A stretch of 64,000 nt of DNA from Candidatus Kapaibacterium sp. GTDB taxonomy: Bacteria > Bacteroidota > Ignavibacteria > Kapaibacteriales > UBA2268. Both the position numbers and the translations under genes were made by a program. The notes under the pieces were generated by a model. That model saw nothing but the letters and a program-made list of their open reading frames with translations. It did not search any database and was not told the origin of the DNA. Each line of letters starts with the position of its first letter. Position 1 is the first letter of the stretch. Of this stretch, positions 25,117 to 34,947 are shown piece after piece. Where the stretch lies: contig JAMLHE010000014.1 in assembly GCA_023957315.1 (NCBI GenBank), forward strand, positions 23,627 through 87,626, given 5' to 3'.

Positions 25117-27327
25117 ATGAACGCAAACGAGATTCAATATATAAAAGGTGTCGGACCCAAAAGAGCCGAAATACTTGCAGAAGCAGGAATTTTGGCACCT
25201 GACGATTTGGTCACATACTTCCCGGCATCGTACATTGACCGCAACGCTCGGACTACAATCAGCAATCTGTTTCGCGAGCTTGGTAGCCACGATATGATTG
25301 ATGTGGAATTGACAAGTAGCGTAGGATTTCGGTCTATTTCTACAATCGTAGCCAAAATTATCAAAAAGTCCGAAAATTCATTCGGCAAAAAACGCAAATT
25401 TCTGAAGCTGACTTTGAGCGATGGCAGTGGAACTAATGCAAGCATTTTCTTTTGGAATTATGTCCAATATTATTCCAAGCATTATCAGGAAGGGCAGATT
25501 CTCGCGGTCAGTGGCAAAGCCGAGATTGACAAGTATAATTCCGTAAACTTTTCTCATCCCGAGATTGACATTTTGGAATCGGACGATGCGCGTATGTACG
25601 AGAGCGGGATGATTTTGCCGAAATACCGAATTACGGAGAAGATGGCAAAAGGCGGCATCACGAACAAAATGCTCAGTAATATCATCAATCAACTGCTCGA
25701 AGCGAACACTATCAGGCTTTCAGAATCTTTACCGGACACAATCCGAAAAACTTTGAATATGCCTGATATAAAATCTACCGTGCTGAATCTGCATTTCCCG
25801 CAATCGGAGGATTTGCTCAATCGTGCAAGGTGGCGAATCAAATTTGAGGAGATATTTTATTTTCTGATGAAAGTAGAAAGCATCAAGCACAAGTCTAAAA
25901 CGAGCGAAAATGCTTATCTAATCGAAGGGAAGAGCAAATTGGCTCGGCAACTATACGATAGTTTGCCATTTGAATTGACGTCCGACCAAAAGAAGGTGCT
26001 GAATGAAATCGCCGGTGATTTTCGCTCCGGGCAAGCTATGAATCGCTTGCTGCAAGGCGATGTCGGCTCGGGCAAAACGATTGTAGCCGCATTGTCAATT
26101 TTGATGGCGATAGATGCAGGCTTTCAATGCGGATTGATGGCGCCGACGGAAATTTTAGCCGAGCAACATTACAGCAACTTGAGCAAAGTATTCGAGCCGC
26201 TGGGTCTGGAAATTTTCAGACTTATGGGTGGGCAAACAGGCAAACAACGAAAATATGCACTCGAAAAAATTGCTGATGGAACAGCACATCTCATCATCGG
26301 CACTCATGCCATGTTTAGCGAAAATATTATGTACAAAAATTTAGCATATTTGGTAATTGACGAGCAGCACCGCTTCGGCGTCAAGCAAAGGGGTGATTTG
26401 ATTAATCTGAGCAAAAATTCATCCGAATCGAAAGTGATGCCGCACGTTTTGGTGATGTCGGCGACACCGATTCCGCGAACGCTGACTATGACTGTTTACG
26501 GCGATTTGGACGTGTCAATCATTAAGACTATGCCCAAAAACCGGATTCCAATCAAGACCTATGTATCGTTCGACAGCAAAAGGGAGGAAATTTACGATTT
26601 TGTCCGGCGAAACGCAAGCGATGGCGGTCAGGCATTCATCGTGTTCCCTTTGGTCGAAAAATCCGAGAAAATGGAAGAATTGAAATCGGCAACCGAGCAT
26701 TTTGAATTTTTATCAAAGGATATTTTCCCCGAATTGCAGTGTGGTTTGGTTCATGGGCAAATGCACTGGAGCGAGAAAGAGGACGCTATGCAAAAATTTT
26801 TGGCAAAGGAATATGACATTTTGGTGGCGACGACTGTGATTGAAGTCGGCATTGATATTCCGAATGCAAATATAATGTTAATTGAAAATGCCGAACGCTT
26901 CGGATTGTCGCAATTGCACCAACTTCGGGGCAGAGTGGGGCGCGGTACTCGCGAATCCTATTGCATTCTGATGACCAAGGACAACTACCAATACAGCATG
27001 AAACGCGGGACTGATTCGACTGACGAGCGAATAACAGCGATTGCGAGATTGAAAACGATGGTGCAAACCACCGACGGATTTGAAATTGCCGAAACCGATA
27101 TGAAGCTGCGTGGTCCCGGCGACATAATGGGAACCAAGCAATCGGGACTGCCGGAGTTCAAATACCTAAGTCTTGCGGAAGACGGCGAAATCATCGCTCA
27201 AGCCAAAAAAGCAATCGAATATTTGCTCCGCGACGACCCAAAATTGAACAAAACACAGAATTTGCAAGTGCGCGCCAAATTAGTGAAGCTACTGCGTGGC
27301 AGCGACAATTATTTCGAGATAGCGTAA
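25117..27327 (+). CDS. recG: ATP-dependent DNA helicase RecG
   Basis: Branch-migration helicase that regresses stalled forks and processes Holliday junctions. The N-terminal wedge/OB domain starts with IKGVGPKRAEIL and contains RTTISNL and ASIFFWN. Helicase motifs: Walker A GDVGSGKT near residue 314, DEQHRFGVKQR near 414, SATPIPRT, then VATTVIEVGIDIPNA and QLRGRVGRG in domain 2, and RGPGDIMGTKQSG near the C-terminus. The frame extends 18 codons further upstream through a TTG, but ATG at 25117 gives the standard RecG N-terminus (736 aa). Transcribed alone. Confidence 0.96.
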   Translation: MNANEIQYIKGVGPKRAEILAEAGILAPDDLVTYFPASYIDRNARTTISNLFRELGSHDMIDVELTSSVGFRSISTIVAKIIKKSENSFGKKRKFLKLTLSDGSGTNASIFFWNYVQYYSKHYQEGQILAVSGKAEIDKYNSVNFSHPEIDILESDDARMYESGMILPKYRITEKMAKGGITNKMLSNIINQLLEANTIRLSESLPDTIRKTLNMPDIKSTVLNLHFPQSEDLLNRARWRIKFEEIFYFLMKVESIKHKSKTSENAYLIEGKSKLARQLYDSLPFELTSDQKKVLNEIAGDFRSGQAMNRLLQGDVGSGKTIVAALSILMAIDAGFQCGLMAPTEILAEQHYSNLSKVFEPLGLEIFRLMGGQTGKQRKYALEKIADGTAHLIIGTHAMFSENIMYKNLAYLVIDEQHRFGVKQRGDLINLSKNSSESKVMPHVLVMSATPIPRTLTMTVYGDLDVSIIKTMPKNRIPIKTYVSFDSKREEIYDFVRRNASDGGQAFIVFPLVEKSEKMEELKSATEHFEFLSKDIFPELQCGLVHGQMHWSEKEDAMQKFLAKEYDILVATTVIEVGIDIPNANIMLIENAERFGLSQLHQLRGRVGRGTRESYCILMTKDNYQYSMKRGTDSTDERITAIARLKTMVQTTDGFEIAETDMKLRGPGDIMGTKQSGLPEFKYLSLAEDGEIIAQAKKAIEYLLRDDPKLNKTQNLQVRAKLVKLLRGSDNYFEIA

Positions 27328-27555
27328 CTACACCACCTCTCTCGACACTTTAACGAATCTGAAAAAGAGCAAGACGACGGCAGTGCCAAGCCCAAATAAA
27401 TAGCCGAGCCAAACGCCGTAGGCGCCGTAGTCAAAGACAAATGCTAAGGTGTAGCCCGTTGGTATGCCGACGCACCAATAAGCTATTAATGCAGTCAAAG
27501 TCGGGATTTTGACATCCTTCAAGCCACGCAATGCACCCAAAGATACTACTTTCGC
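27328..27555 (-). pseudogene. 3' fragment of a MATE transporter gene
   Basis: The 70-76 codons match the last 76 residues of the intact MATE protein at 33333-34670 with about eight differences (GALRGLKDVKIPTL, YWCVGIPTGYTLAFVF, VLLFFRFVKVS). Similarity stops abruptly at about 27555 after the codons for VVSLGALRG. Only the last two membrane helices would be made and there is no start context, so it is a relic. It begins at the base after the recG stop codon. Confidence 0.85.
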
Positions 27556-28114
27556 CTTATGCTTTACGCGAAGACATAATCCTAAACCAATTTTAAACCA
27601 AGCAAATTTCCAAGAAATACCTCATAAGTTAGAAGTTAAGAAAAAATTTTATTATTTTTTTTTCCAAAAAAATTAATAAAATTCTGTTATAAGTGTTAAA
27701 CTATCTCTTGGATATTTTTCGCTTTTATACGATGCTATCCATGAAGCATTTAGTGAATGTAATTAATAGCATGAACTTTTTTACAATCCATATTGTCTAT
27801 AATCATCTAAATCACAGGTGAATCAAAGCGATACAGCTATTCATAGCAGAATGTTATTATGTAGTTTTATTCTTCAGGTGATAATTTATATGAAGCTAAA
27901 ATGTATGCAAGCCTAATAATTATATTAAGTGATTGATTTTGATTAATATTAGTTCATTAATCATGAAATTGACCATGAACACTAACAAAAAAAAATCAAA
28001 AAAATCAAAAAAAAAATGTAACAAATCAAATTTTCACTTGTTTTTTGCATATAGAAAGAGTACTGAAATTTAAAAACATTTCATATTTATTGACATATTA
28101 AGATTGGAGGATTT
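27556..28114. other. Gene-less AT-rich spacer with ribosome site at its end
   Basis: 559 bp without a plausible gene. It holds A- and T-runs (notably 27983-28018) and ends with a clear Shine-Dalgarno GGAGG seven bases before the ATG at 28115. The promoter of the 1510-aa gene must lie here, but I cannot point to a convincing -33/-7 pair. Confidence 0.6.
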
Positions 28115-31100
28115 ATGAAAACCAAAATTACCCTATTGATAATCATGGGTATATTTCTTGCAGGATTTATTCACAATAGCGCAGTCGCCCAAGACGATTT
28201 GGTAGATTCGTTTAAAGAGAATCTGCCACAATTATTGAATTCGAACAATGCAGGGACATTGTTCTGGGTTACATTTCATCCATGTTGGGAAGATCCTGGT
28301 CCGAACAACGCACTCCGGCTTTATGTTTCTTCCTCAGTTGCTACAACAGTAACTTTAGAAATACCGGGGTTGGCTATTTTTAGACAAAAAGTCACCATTC
28401 CAAATGACGTAATTGAGTTTCCTCTGCCCCCAACTGAAGGTCAAGCTTATTCAAAAGGCAGTGGAGGTTTGCCAATTAGACCCCAACCCGCTCAGGTATG
28501 GGAAGGGAGAGCAATCAGGATTAGTGCAGACTATCCGATTATTGTCTATGGTGTAACTCGTTACCAATATACTTCAGATGGTTACTTAGCACTTCCTGTT
28601 AGTTCGTTGGGGAAAAAATATCAGGTTGCTTCTTATGAAGACCCTACTAATAATACAGGTCAATTCCTACCATCATATACAAGTATTGTAGGTGTTTATG
28701 ATAACACAAAAGTAACATTTCGTCTTGGTGGTTACGAGAATGCGCGGGTTCCACTTTTAGATGGGTCAGAACTCAGAGCAAATGAAGTAATGAGAACTAC
28801 AATAAACGAAGGTGACATTTGGTTAATTCCGGGTATAGGGGCTTTCAATGACCTAACCGGTAGTACAATTAATGCTACAAAACCTGTCAATGTGCTTTCC
28901 GGGAATTTCTGTGCTTACATACCCTCACATATTGGTTATTGTGACTTCATAATTGAACAAGAATTGCCCGAAAATGTTTGGGGTAAAAAGTACCACGTCA
29001 CCCCAATTCAAGGCAGAAAAAAATATACACTTATAAAAATCTTTGCTAAAAAGCCCATGACTCAGTACTTTTTTGATGGATTACCTTCCGGTACAATTCA
29101 AAGTGCAGGTGGTCTGAGAGAAAGAGGTTGGATGGAAACTCGTGCAGGAGCTGATGACAATCCGAGACCTGTGGTAGTTTCGTCTAACGAAGCAATCAAT
29201 GTAGTTCAGTATAATCCCGGACAAGATGATGACGGTGTCTCGAATGACCCCTTCCAATTGCAACTTTCTCCAATACAGCAATATCAGACTGAAATCGTAT
29301 TCAACACCCCCGGTATTCGTGGTGGGTTTGGTTTTAAAGATAATTTTATCAATATTGCATACAAGGCTACTATTGATAACGGACTTCCACAAGATATGGA
29401 AATAGCAGAAGTTATTGACGGACAATTCAGATGGATTCCTCTCGAAGCATTTTCCGGCAATCCGGGAACTCCATTTAATGATTATGATGAAGACGGTAGA
29501 AGATACTATTCCAAAACTGTCAAATTGTTGTATGACGGCGTTTACAAACTTCGTGCAAATGACCCATTCGTGGCATATGCGTATGGTTATGATAATTATG
29601 ACTCATATGGTTTCCCGACTTCAGTTGCAACTGCTGACTTGGAAACACCCGATACTTTAGCACCTTATGTTTCTTTCATGCAAGACTGCTCCGGTGATGT
29701 TGCGGGCGAAGTCATTGACGAACCGCGTATTGACCCGGAAAATCGCTCGAATCTCGGTTTGATTTTCATGGATGTTTCAAAAAGTTATAATTTCAAATTT
29801 AATGTCGAAGAATATATAATGGGTACTTCACCAAGAACTACATGGACTTTAAAAGTAAATGATGAAACTTTGAATGGTGTAGCCCATCTTGTATTCATGG
29901 ATAGAGCCGGTAATAGAAAAGACACTGTTATCGAACACTATGCTCTAAGCCCTACATTATCTCCATATAAAGAGAATTACGGTACATTCAAACTCGTTAA
30001 TCCACCGACAACTGAAAGCAGGACTTTTACTTTACGTAACGACGGTGAAAGAGAAATCGGAGACAGATACAGTATATACGTCACTCTTGATTCAAAAGTA
30101 AAAGAAGAAAAACCAAGCGACATTTTCGGATATCAAAACTTCGATTTGATTGGGTATGAAAATGTAAACTTAGCACCATTGGCTGTAGGTCAAGAAGTGA
30201 AATTTGACGTAATCTTCACAGCTAACGAAGAAGGCTATTTCAAAGATTCAGTAGGAGTAATTGTTATAGAAAACTCAACAGGCGACACTTGCGTATTTAC
30301 ATACTTCGCTTTAGTTGAAGCATTCATTGGCAATCCTTATATTAATGCTACCGACCACGATTTCGATTTACAAGTCGTTAATTCCCGCTCCAATACTGTT
30401 GATTTGATTTTAGAGAATCCGAATGTTGGAGCTTATAAAGCAACAACTTCTTTGAAAATCACAGGAATTGAATTGACAGACGGAATCGGTATCAAAGGTA
30501 CTGATGAAATTTTTGAGTTCGAGTTACCTGAATTTGACATTAGCAAACTTAGCGAATCAAATCCGATTCTACTCGAACCAGGTGAATTACTCACAGTTAG
30601 AGTTAGTTTCAAACCCGCTTTAGTTCAAGACTATACCGGTACAATCACATGGATTGCCGATACTCAAATTCCTGACCATTTAACTGAATTACGCGGTCGC
30701 GGTATCCAACCCGGTTTGATTGTAAATGGAGAAAATTGGCAAGAAAGACTTGTTGACCCCAACTCTTATATTAATAAAGGTGGAGTTTACGCATTTGACC
30801 CATATCCTTCTGCCAATAACGCAATTACTTTAGAAAACAATGGTTCTGCTGAAGTTACGATTAAAAGTGTTACTATAACAGAGAATATTCTCGGAAGTGC
30901 TTTCAAAACAGATGCAGGGCAAGATTTGTCAAACCCGAATATTTTATCAGGTATATTTGGAAATATGAAAATTGCTCCAAATTCTAAACGCACAATTCCT
31001 GTGTATTTCCACCCAACTACAAATGGCAATCATAACTTAGTCCTTACATTCAATAGCGATGCACCGGATGACCCGACAAGCACTTTACGCGGTATTGGTG

Positions 31101-32647
31101 TGTTCCCACGCACAAGCACCGAGGACTTTGATTTCGGTCATATGATTGTCGGTACAGATAAGAAGACGGGTTCAGTTAGATTCACAAACAATGAATGGGA
31201 AAACGACCACGATGTTGTTATTACAGATTTTGTAACTAATGCAGTTGGCGGTGCTACATTCTCCGAATTTGGCGGTAATGGCATCTTCCGCTGGGATAGA
31301 GAAGGGCTAACAGACCAAAATGGTAATTCTATCACATTACCTTATACTTTAAGCCCCGGCGAATATATCAATGTACCCGGTGAGTTTGAAGCAGTAACAT
31401 TTGGGTCATTCGAAGTAAGTTTGACTACTGTTTCTGATGCTGAATTTGAAGTAACTTCAGTTTGGACAGGCACAGCAGAAGTCGAAGCTTGGAGTTTGCA
31501 AGCTGCTGAAGTAGTTACCTGTATCAACCGTCCTATACTTATGAGAGCCTCAATCACAAACGAAGGTTCGGAAGAACTAACTGTAACCGCGTTAACTGTT
31601 ACAAATGATTATGGACTACAGAATGTATCTCTTCCGGACTTCAGCATTTTGACTGTTCCTCCATTCACTTTAGGATCCGGTGATACAAGAGAAATCGAAA
31701 TAGTTTTCACTCCTACTGTCACATACGACAATGCTGACTTATTTTTAAAAGTTAAGACCTCCTCTACTACCAAACCGGATGATGAAACAACATTGACAGT
31801 TACAGCCACTGAAGTCGAATTGTTGAGCAGAAGCTTAATCTCGAAAGGTGGTGGCAAGGGTACAGAAACAGAAGTTAATGTGGCACCCGGCAAAGTAGAT
31901 GCAATTGGATACTCAGTTTATATCCAAAGCGACAGAGCAGTTGAAAATAGCTACAACACAGAATTTACAGTCGAAGTCTCCTATAGCAAGGACTTCTTGG
32001 GTATCGGGCATAATCCCGGCAATCAAGCGAAAATCTTCGTTGGTGACGATTTTGCAGCTATGGGCTACATCATTACAGGTACCACATATTCATTCAACCG
32101 TATAAGTAACCGCGAAACAGTTCGCATTACATTGCAAGGTACTCAAGATTTAGCAACTAATTTCAACCGTGACCTCGAAATGGTACACATCAAATTTGAC
32201 TCGTATTTGCCGATTTACACAGATAATGACGGCAACATGGTAATCAAAGCGAAGGAAACTATAATCGAACATGCCATATTTGAAGATGACCATTGTGTAA
32301 AATTCAACTATGCTTATTCTAAAGTTACTTTGGACGATGTCTGTGTTGATTTTATGCGACCGATTCAAATTTCATCTGCTAAATACAACTTAGGTCAAGT
32401 CAATCCTAATCCGGTTGGCAGCGAAGGCGCCGACATAGTATTCTCCGTTGGAGGTAAAAACATACCAACGGAAATCCGCTTGTACAATGCACAAAGTGAA
32501 TTAGTATCAGTACCATTCACAGGCGTATTGAATAGCGGTGAATATAGCGTACGTATCCCTGTTGAAGAGCTTTCAAGTGGTGTTTACTTCTACGAAATGG
32601 TAAGCGGACCTTTCAAAGACACCAAGAAGATGATTATTGTTAAATAA
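28115..32647 (+). CDS. Very large secreted T9SS protein with IgGFc-binding-like N-terminus
   Basis: Signal peptide at 1-25. Residues about 45-400 resemble the IgGFc-binding protein N-terminal domain (WEGRAIRISADYPIIVYGV, GYLALPVSSLGKKY, WGKKYHVTPIQGR). The middle (about 620-1260) holds several Ig-like ASH/choice-of-anchor D-type domains, recognised by repeated FTLRNDGEREIG, GELLTVRVSFKPA, NSKRTIPVYFHP and GDTREIEIVFTP segments. A cohesin-like region follows at about 1290-1400. The C-terminal type A sorting domain (about 1425-1510) has NPNPVG, IRLYNAQSEL and LSSGVYFYEM. Likely a cell-surface or extracellular adhesin-like protein. GGAGG ribosome site and a strong terminator mark a single-gene unit. 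Confidence 0.88.
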   Translation: MKTKITLLIIMGIFLAGFIHNSAVAQDDLVDSFKENLPQLLNSNNAGTLFWVTFHPCWEDPGPNNALRLYVSSSVATTVTLEIPGLAIFRQKVTIPNDVIEFPLPPTEGQAYSKGSGGLPIRPQPAQVWEGRAIRISADYPIIVYGVTRYQYTSDGYLALPVSSLGKKYQVASYEDPTNNTGQFLPSYTSIVGVYDNTKVTFRLGGYENARVPLLDGSELRANEVMRTTINEGDIWLIPGIGAFNDLTGSTINATKPVNVLSGNFCAYIPSHIGYCDFIIEQELPENVWGKKYHVTPIQGRKKYTLIKIFAKKPMTQYFFDGLPSGTIQSAGGLRERGWMETRAGADDNPRPVVVSSNEAINVVQYNPGQDDDGVSNDPFQLQLSPIQQYQTEIVFNTPGIRGGFGFKDNFINIAYKATIDNGLPQDMEIAEVIDGQFRWIPLEAFSGNPGTPFNDYDEDGRRYYSKTVKLLYDGVYKLRANDPFVAYAYGYDNYDSYGFPTSVATADLETPDTLAPYVSFMQDCSGDVAGEVIDEPRIDPENRSNLGLIFMDVSKSYNFKFNVEEYIMGTSPRTTWTLKVNDETLNGVAHLVFMDRAGNRKDTVIEHYALSPTLSPYKENYGTFKLVNPPTTESRTFTLRNDGEREIGDRYSIYVTLDSKVKEEKPSDIFGYQNFDLIGYENVNLAPLAVGQEVKFDVIFTANEEGYFKDSVGVIVIENSTGDTCVFTYFALVEAFIGNPYINATDHDFDLQVVNSRSNTVDLILENPNVGAYKATTSLKITGIELTDGIGIKGTDEIFEFELPEFDISKLSESNPILLEPGELLTVRVSFKPALVQDYTGTITWIADTQIPDHLTELRGRGIQPGLIVNGENWQERLVDPNSYINKGGVYAFDPYPSANNAITLENNGSAEVTIKSVTITENILGSAFKTDAGQDLSNPNILSGIFGNMKIAPNSKRTIPVYFHPTTNGNHNLVLTFNSDAPDDPTSTLRGIGVFPRTSTEDFDFGHMIVGTDKKTGSVRFTNNEWENDHDVVITDFVTNAVGGATFSEFGGNGIFRWDREGLTDQNGNSITLPYTLSPGEYINVPGEFEAVTFGSFEVSLTTVSDAEFEVTSVWTGTAEVEAWSLQAAEVVTCINRPILMRASITNEGSEELTVTALTVTNDYGLQNVSLPDFSILTVPPFTLGSGDTREIEIVFTPTVTYDNADLFLKVKTSSTTKPDDETTLTVTATEVELLSRSLISKGGGKGTETEVNVAPGKVDAIGYSVYIQSDRAVENSYNTEFTVEVSYSKDFLGIGHNPGNQAKIFVGDDFAAMGYIITGTTYSFNRISNRETVRITLQGTQDLATNFNRDLEMVHIKFDSYLPIYTDNDGNMVIKAKETIIEHAIFEDDHCVKFNYAYSKVTLDDVCVDFMRPIQISSAKYNLGQVNPNPVGSEGADIVFSVGGKNIPTEIRLYNAQSELVSVPFTGVLNSGEYSVRIPVEELSSGVYFYEMVSGPFKDTKKMIIVK

Positions 32648-32665
32648 TCCGATTCGCAAACGTAT

Positions 32666-32701
32666 AAAAGAGGCTGTCCATATGGGCAGCCTCTTTTTTT
32701 T
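32666..32701 (+). terminator. Rho-independent terminator of the 1510-aa gene
   Basis: Stem AAAAGAGGCTG / CAGCCTCTTTT with an 8-bp T-run. The core AGGCTGTC...GGGCAGCCT is also shared with the terminal repeats of the IS1182-like element at 59787 and 61583. Confidence 0.9.
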
Positions 32702-32815
32702 GTTTTGTCTCTACCTAAAACATAGCCCATGAATTTATTCGTGGGTTATTAAGGACAATGACAATCCACCCCGTCTGCTGGCGCATCCACCCCTCAAGAG
32801 GGGAATTAAAGCATT

Positions 32816-32890
32816 GATATTTCGCATCTTCCTCGAGGTGTGTATTATGTTCGTATTGGTAGTCGGAAGCAAATGTTTGTGAAAGTCTGA
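32816..32890 (+). pseudogene. Relic of a T9SS sorting domain
   Basis: One frame reads DISHLPRGVYYVRIGSRKQ, then MFVKV and a TGA stop. This is the closing strand of a type A T9SS C-terminal domain (LPxGxYYVRI...KxxxKV). No upstream coding frame is joined to it; an inverted-repeat arm begins immediately before. It is the 3' tail of a lost secreted-protein gene. Confidence 0.8.
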
Positions 32891-32937
32891 ACTATGATTT
32901 ATTTGTCTGAACTATGATTTGTGTGAATTGAATGATT

Positions 32938-32970
32938 AACCTTCCGAAGGTTCGAAACCTTCGGAAGGTT
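32938..32970. repeat. Perfect 15-bp hairpin
   Basis: AACCTTCCGAAGGTT, loop CGA, AACCTTCGGAAGGTT. Each arm is also nearly self-palindromic. There is no T-run on either side, so it is not a simple terminator. Confidence 0.85.
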
Positions 32971-33017
32971 TCGTCTATTGTAGCACCGGACGGGACGAAA
33001 GGATAATACTTTGATTC

Positions 33018-33137
33018 TTTCCCCGCATTTCATACGGGGTTATTCATATTTAACCACTTCGTGGTTTGTTGAATATGTCGCGATTTCTTCCCCGCATTTC
33101 ATACGGGGCTATTCATATTTAACCACTTCGTGGTTTT
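33018..33137. repeat. Two direct copies of a 50-bp double-hairpin unit
   Basis: TTCCCCGCATTTCATACGGGG, then TATTCATATTTAACCACTTCG and TGGTTT, occur at 33018-33068 and 33088-33137 with one mismatch. Each unit contains a CCCCG/CGGGG hairpin and an AACCAC-TTC-GTGGTT hairpin. Confidence 0.85.
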
Positions 33138-33332
33138 CGATAATAAAATCTTGTCCATCCTGAAATCTTGATAATCTTGTTCAAGATGAAAAGGACAGAA
33201 CGCTGTTCTGTCCCTACGACTTAAATTCCTATCTTGAGGGGTGTCTGCGAAGCAGACGGGGTGGATTGTTTTGATTTTCACACGAATAAATTCATTGGCT
33301 ATGTTTTCTTGGAGGGTCGGGTGAGGTGCTTT

Positions 33333-34670
33333 CTAAACAACCTCTTTCGACACTTTAACGAATCTGAAAAAGAGCAACACGGCGGCGGTGCCAAGCCCGA
33401 CTAAGTAGCCTATCCATACGCCGTATGCACCATATCCAAAGACAAATGCTAAGGTGTAGCCCGTTGGTATGCCGACGCACCAATATGCCATCAGTGCAGT
33501 CAATGTCGGGATTTTGACATCCTTCAAGCCTCGCAATGCACCTAATGCTACTACTTGCGTTCCGTCGAACATTTGGAATAATGATGCTATGATGATTAAA
33601 CCGGAAGCGAGTTCGATTACTTCCCGCTCATTTACAAAAATCAAGGGCAAATGATTCCTCAGCAATATGAATAGGATTGCCGTAACGAACATAAACATTG
33701 CTGCCATCAGAAAAGTAGAAAATCCCGCGCGGCGCATTTCCTCAAATTTTCCGGCTCCAATCAATGTGCTGATGCGAATCGTTGCCGCCGAAGCAAGCCC
33801 ACCCGCCGCCAAATATGTTGTAGCCGCGAGACTGATTGCGATTTGGTGAGCCGCCAATGGGTATGCACCAAGCCAGCCAATCATAATCGCTCCAAACGAG
33901 AACGAAGCGATTTCCAAAATCAGCTGAAAACCGATTGGGATTCCAAGTTTCAAAATTGAAATTATTCGTTTCCGAGATATTAACTTATCGCCGAAATGCT
34001 TGATGTAGCCTTTGAAAATCTTGTTTGAAAAAACATAATATCCAAACGCCAAACCCATGTATAGTCGCGCTACCAATGTCGCCCAACCCGCTCCATCCAA
34101 CTCAAGTCTCGGGAATATCCAGACTCCGTAAATCAAAAAGTAGTTCAAAACTATGTTTAGCAAATTCCCCGAAATGCTGAAGAACATTGCGGGTTTGGTT
34201 AGCGAGAGACCTTCGGTGAATTGCTTAAATGTCAGAAAAAGCATTCCCGGGAACATTGAAAAAGCTGTAATAATGTAGTATGGTTGCGCCAATTGGAGCA
34301 CTACATCAGTTTGCCCCATATATTTCAGGAATGGGTAAACGGCTAAGATAATCGCTGTGAGTGCTATTCCGGCGAAAATCCCCAAAATTGTACCATTAGA
34401 GAGCAATCTTCCACATTCACGACTGTTATTTTCACCTTTTGCAACCCCAACTAATGGCGTCAAGCCAGTGGATAAGCCCACTCCGAACACGAAAAACATA
34501 ATAAAAATGTTGTGAGCAAAAGATGCAGCTGCAAGATATTCACTTCCAACCTGCCCTACCATGATTGAATCTGCCATTCCGGTCATAATATGACCCACCT
34601 GACCAATAATAATCGGGTAGGCTAATTTGATATTTATCTTATAGTGGTTTCGGTAATCTTTGCTGAACAT
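33333..34670 (-). CDS. MATE-family multidrug/Na+ antiporter
   Basis: Integral inner-membrane exporter with about 12 hydrophobic helices in two MatE halves. Typical segments are YPIIIGQVGHIMTGMADSIMVGQVG at the start, GLTPLVGVAKGENN, a mid-protein LKLGIPIGFQLILEIASFSFGA and the C-terminal GALRGLKDVKIPTL. ATG at 34670 gives MFSKDYRNHYKINIKLAYP, the usual short leader; the frame extends 18 codons upstream without similarity. Substrate unknown (drugs or organic cations typical). A broken copy of its 3' end lies after recG, 5.8 kb away, in the same orientation. Confidence 0.93.
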   Translation of the reverse strand: MFSKDYRNHYKINIKLAYPIIIGQVGHIMTGMADSIMVGQVGSEYLAAASFAHNIFIMFFVFGVGLSTGLTPLVGVAKGENNSRECGRLLSNGTILGIFAGIALTAIILAVYPFLKYMGQTDVVLQLAQPYYIITAFSMFPGMLFLTFKQFTEGLSLTKPAMFFSISGNLLNIVLNYFLIYGVWIFPRLELDGAGWATLVARLYMGLAFGYYVFSNKIFKGYIKHFGDKLISRKRIISILKLGIPIGFQLILEIASFSFGAIMIGWLGAYPLAAHQIAISLAATTYLAAGGLASAATIRISTLIGAGKFEEMRRAGFSTFLMAAMFMFVTAILFILLRNHLPLIFVNEREVIELASGLIIIASLFQMFDGTQVVALGALRGLKDVKIPTLTALMAYWCVGIPTGYTLAFVFGYGAYGVWIGYLVGLGTAAVLLFFRFVKVSKEVV

Positions 34671-34874
34671 GTTAAAATCAAAATCTGTATTGACGAAAGC
34701 ACAAAAAAATATGTTGCAATACAATTTTTTATTTATCAGAGCTTAAATTTTGGGAATCCTTGTGTTGGAAAGTATCTTGACCTAAAATTCAATTATAATC
34801 ATGACAAATTATGTCTTTTAAACTCATAAGATATAAAAAAAAATGAAAAAAAAACTAAAAAAATGTAAAAAATA

Positions 34875-34906
34875 TTTGTTAATGTTGTGAAAGTAATATA
34901 TCTTTG
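34875..34906 (+). promoter_or_regulatory. Candidate Bacteroidota-type promoter of ftsQAZ
   Basis: TTTG (34875-34878), 20-bp spacer, TATCTTTG (34899-34906): an exact fit to the Bacteroidota -33 TTTG / -7 TAnnTTTG consensus. Transcription would start near 34913, about 35 bp before the first ftsQ start codon. Confidence 0.6.
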
Positions 34907-34947
34907 CCATTGCAGCAAGTGAAAATTTTTCACAAAAAGAGGAAGAA

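Larger units (their letters stand above)
32720..33304. repeat. Inverted-repeat-bounded island with relics and palindromes
   Basis: The left arm (32720-32806) and right arm (33225-33304) are inverted copies: the IS200 left-end module ACATAGCC...ATTCGTG at 32720-32746 and, reversed, at 33279-33304; ACAATCCACCCCGTCTGCT at 32761-32779 against its complement at 33251-33269; then CACCCCTCAAGA against TCTTGAGGGGTG. The interior has a T9SS-domain relic, a 15-bp hairpin (32938-32970), two near-identical 50-bp units (33018-33068 and 33088-33137) and the palindrome GGACAGAACG/CTGTTCTGTCC near 33192. No functional gene is visible. Confidence 0.8.
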
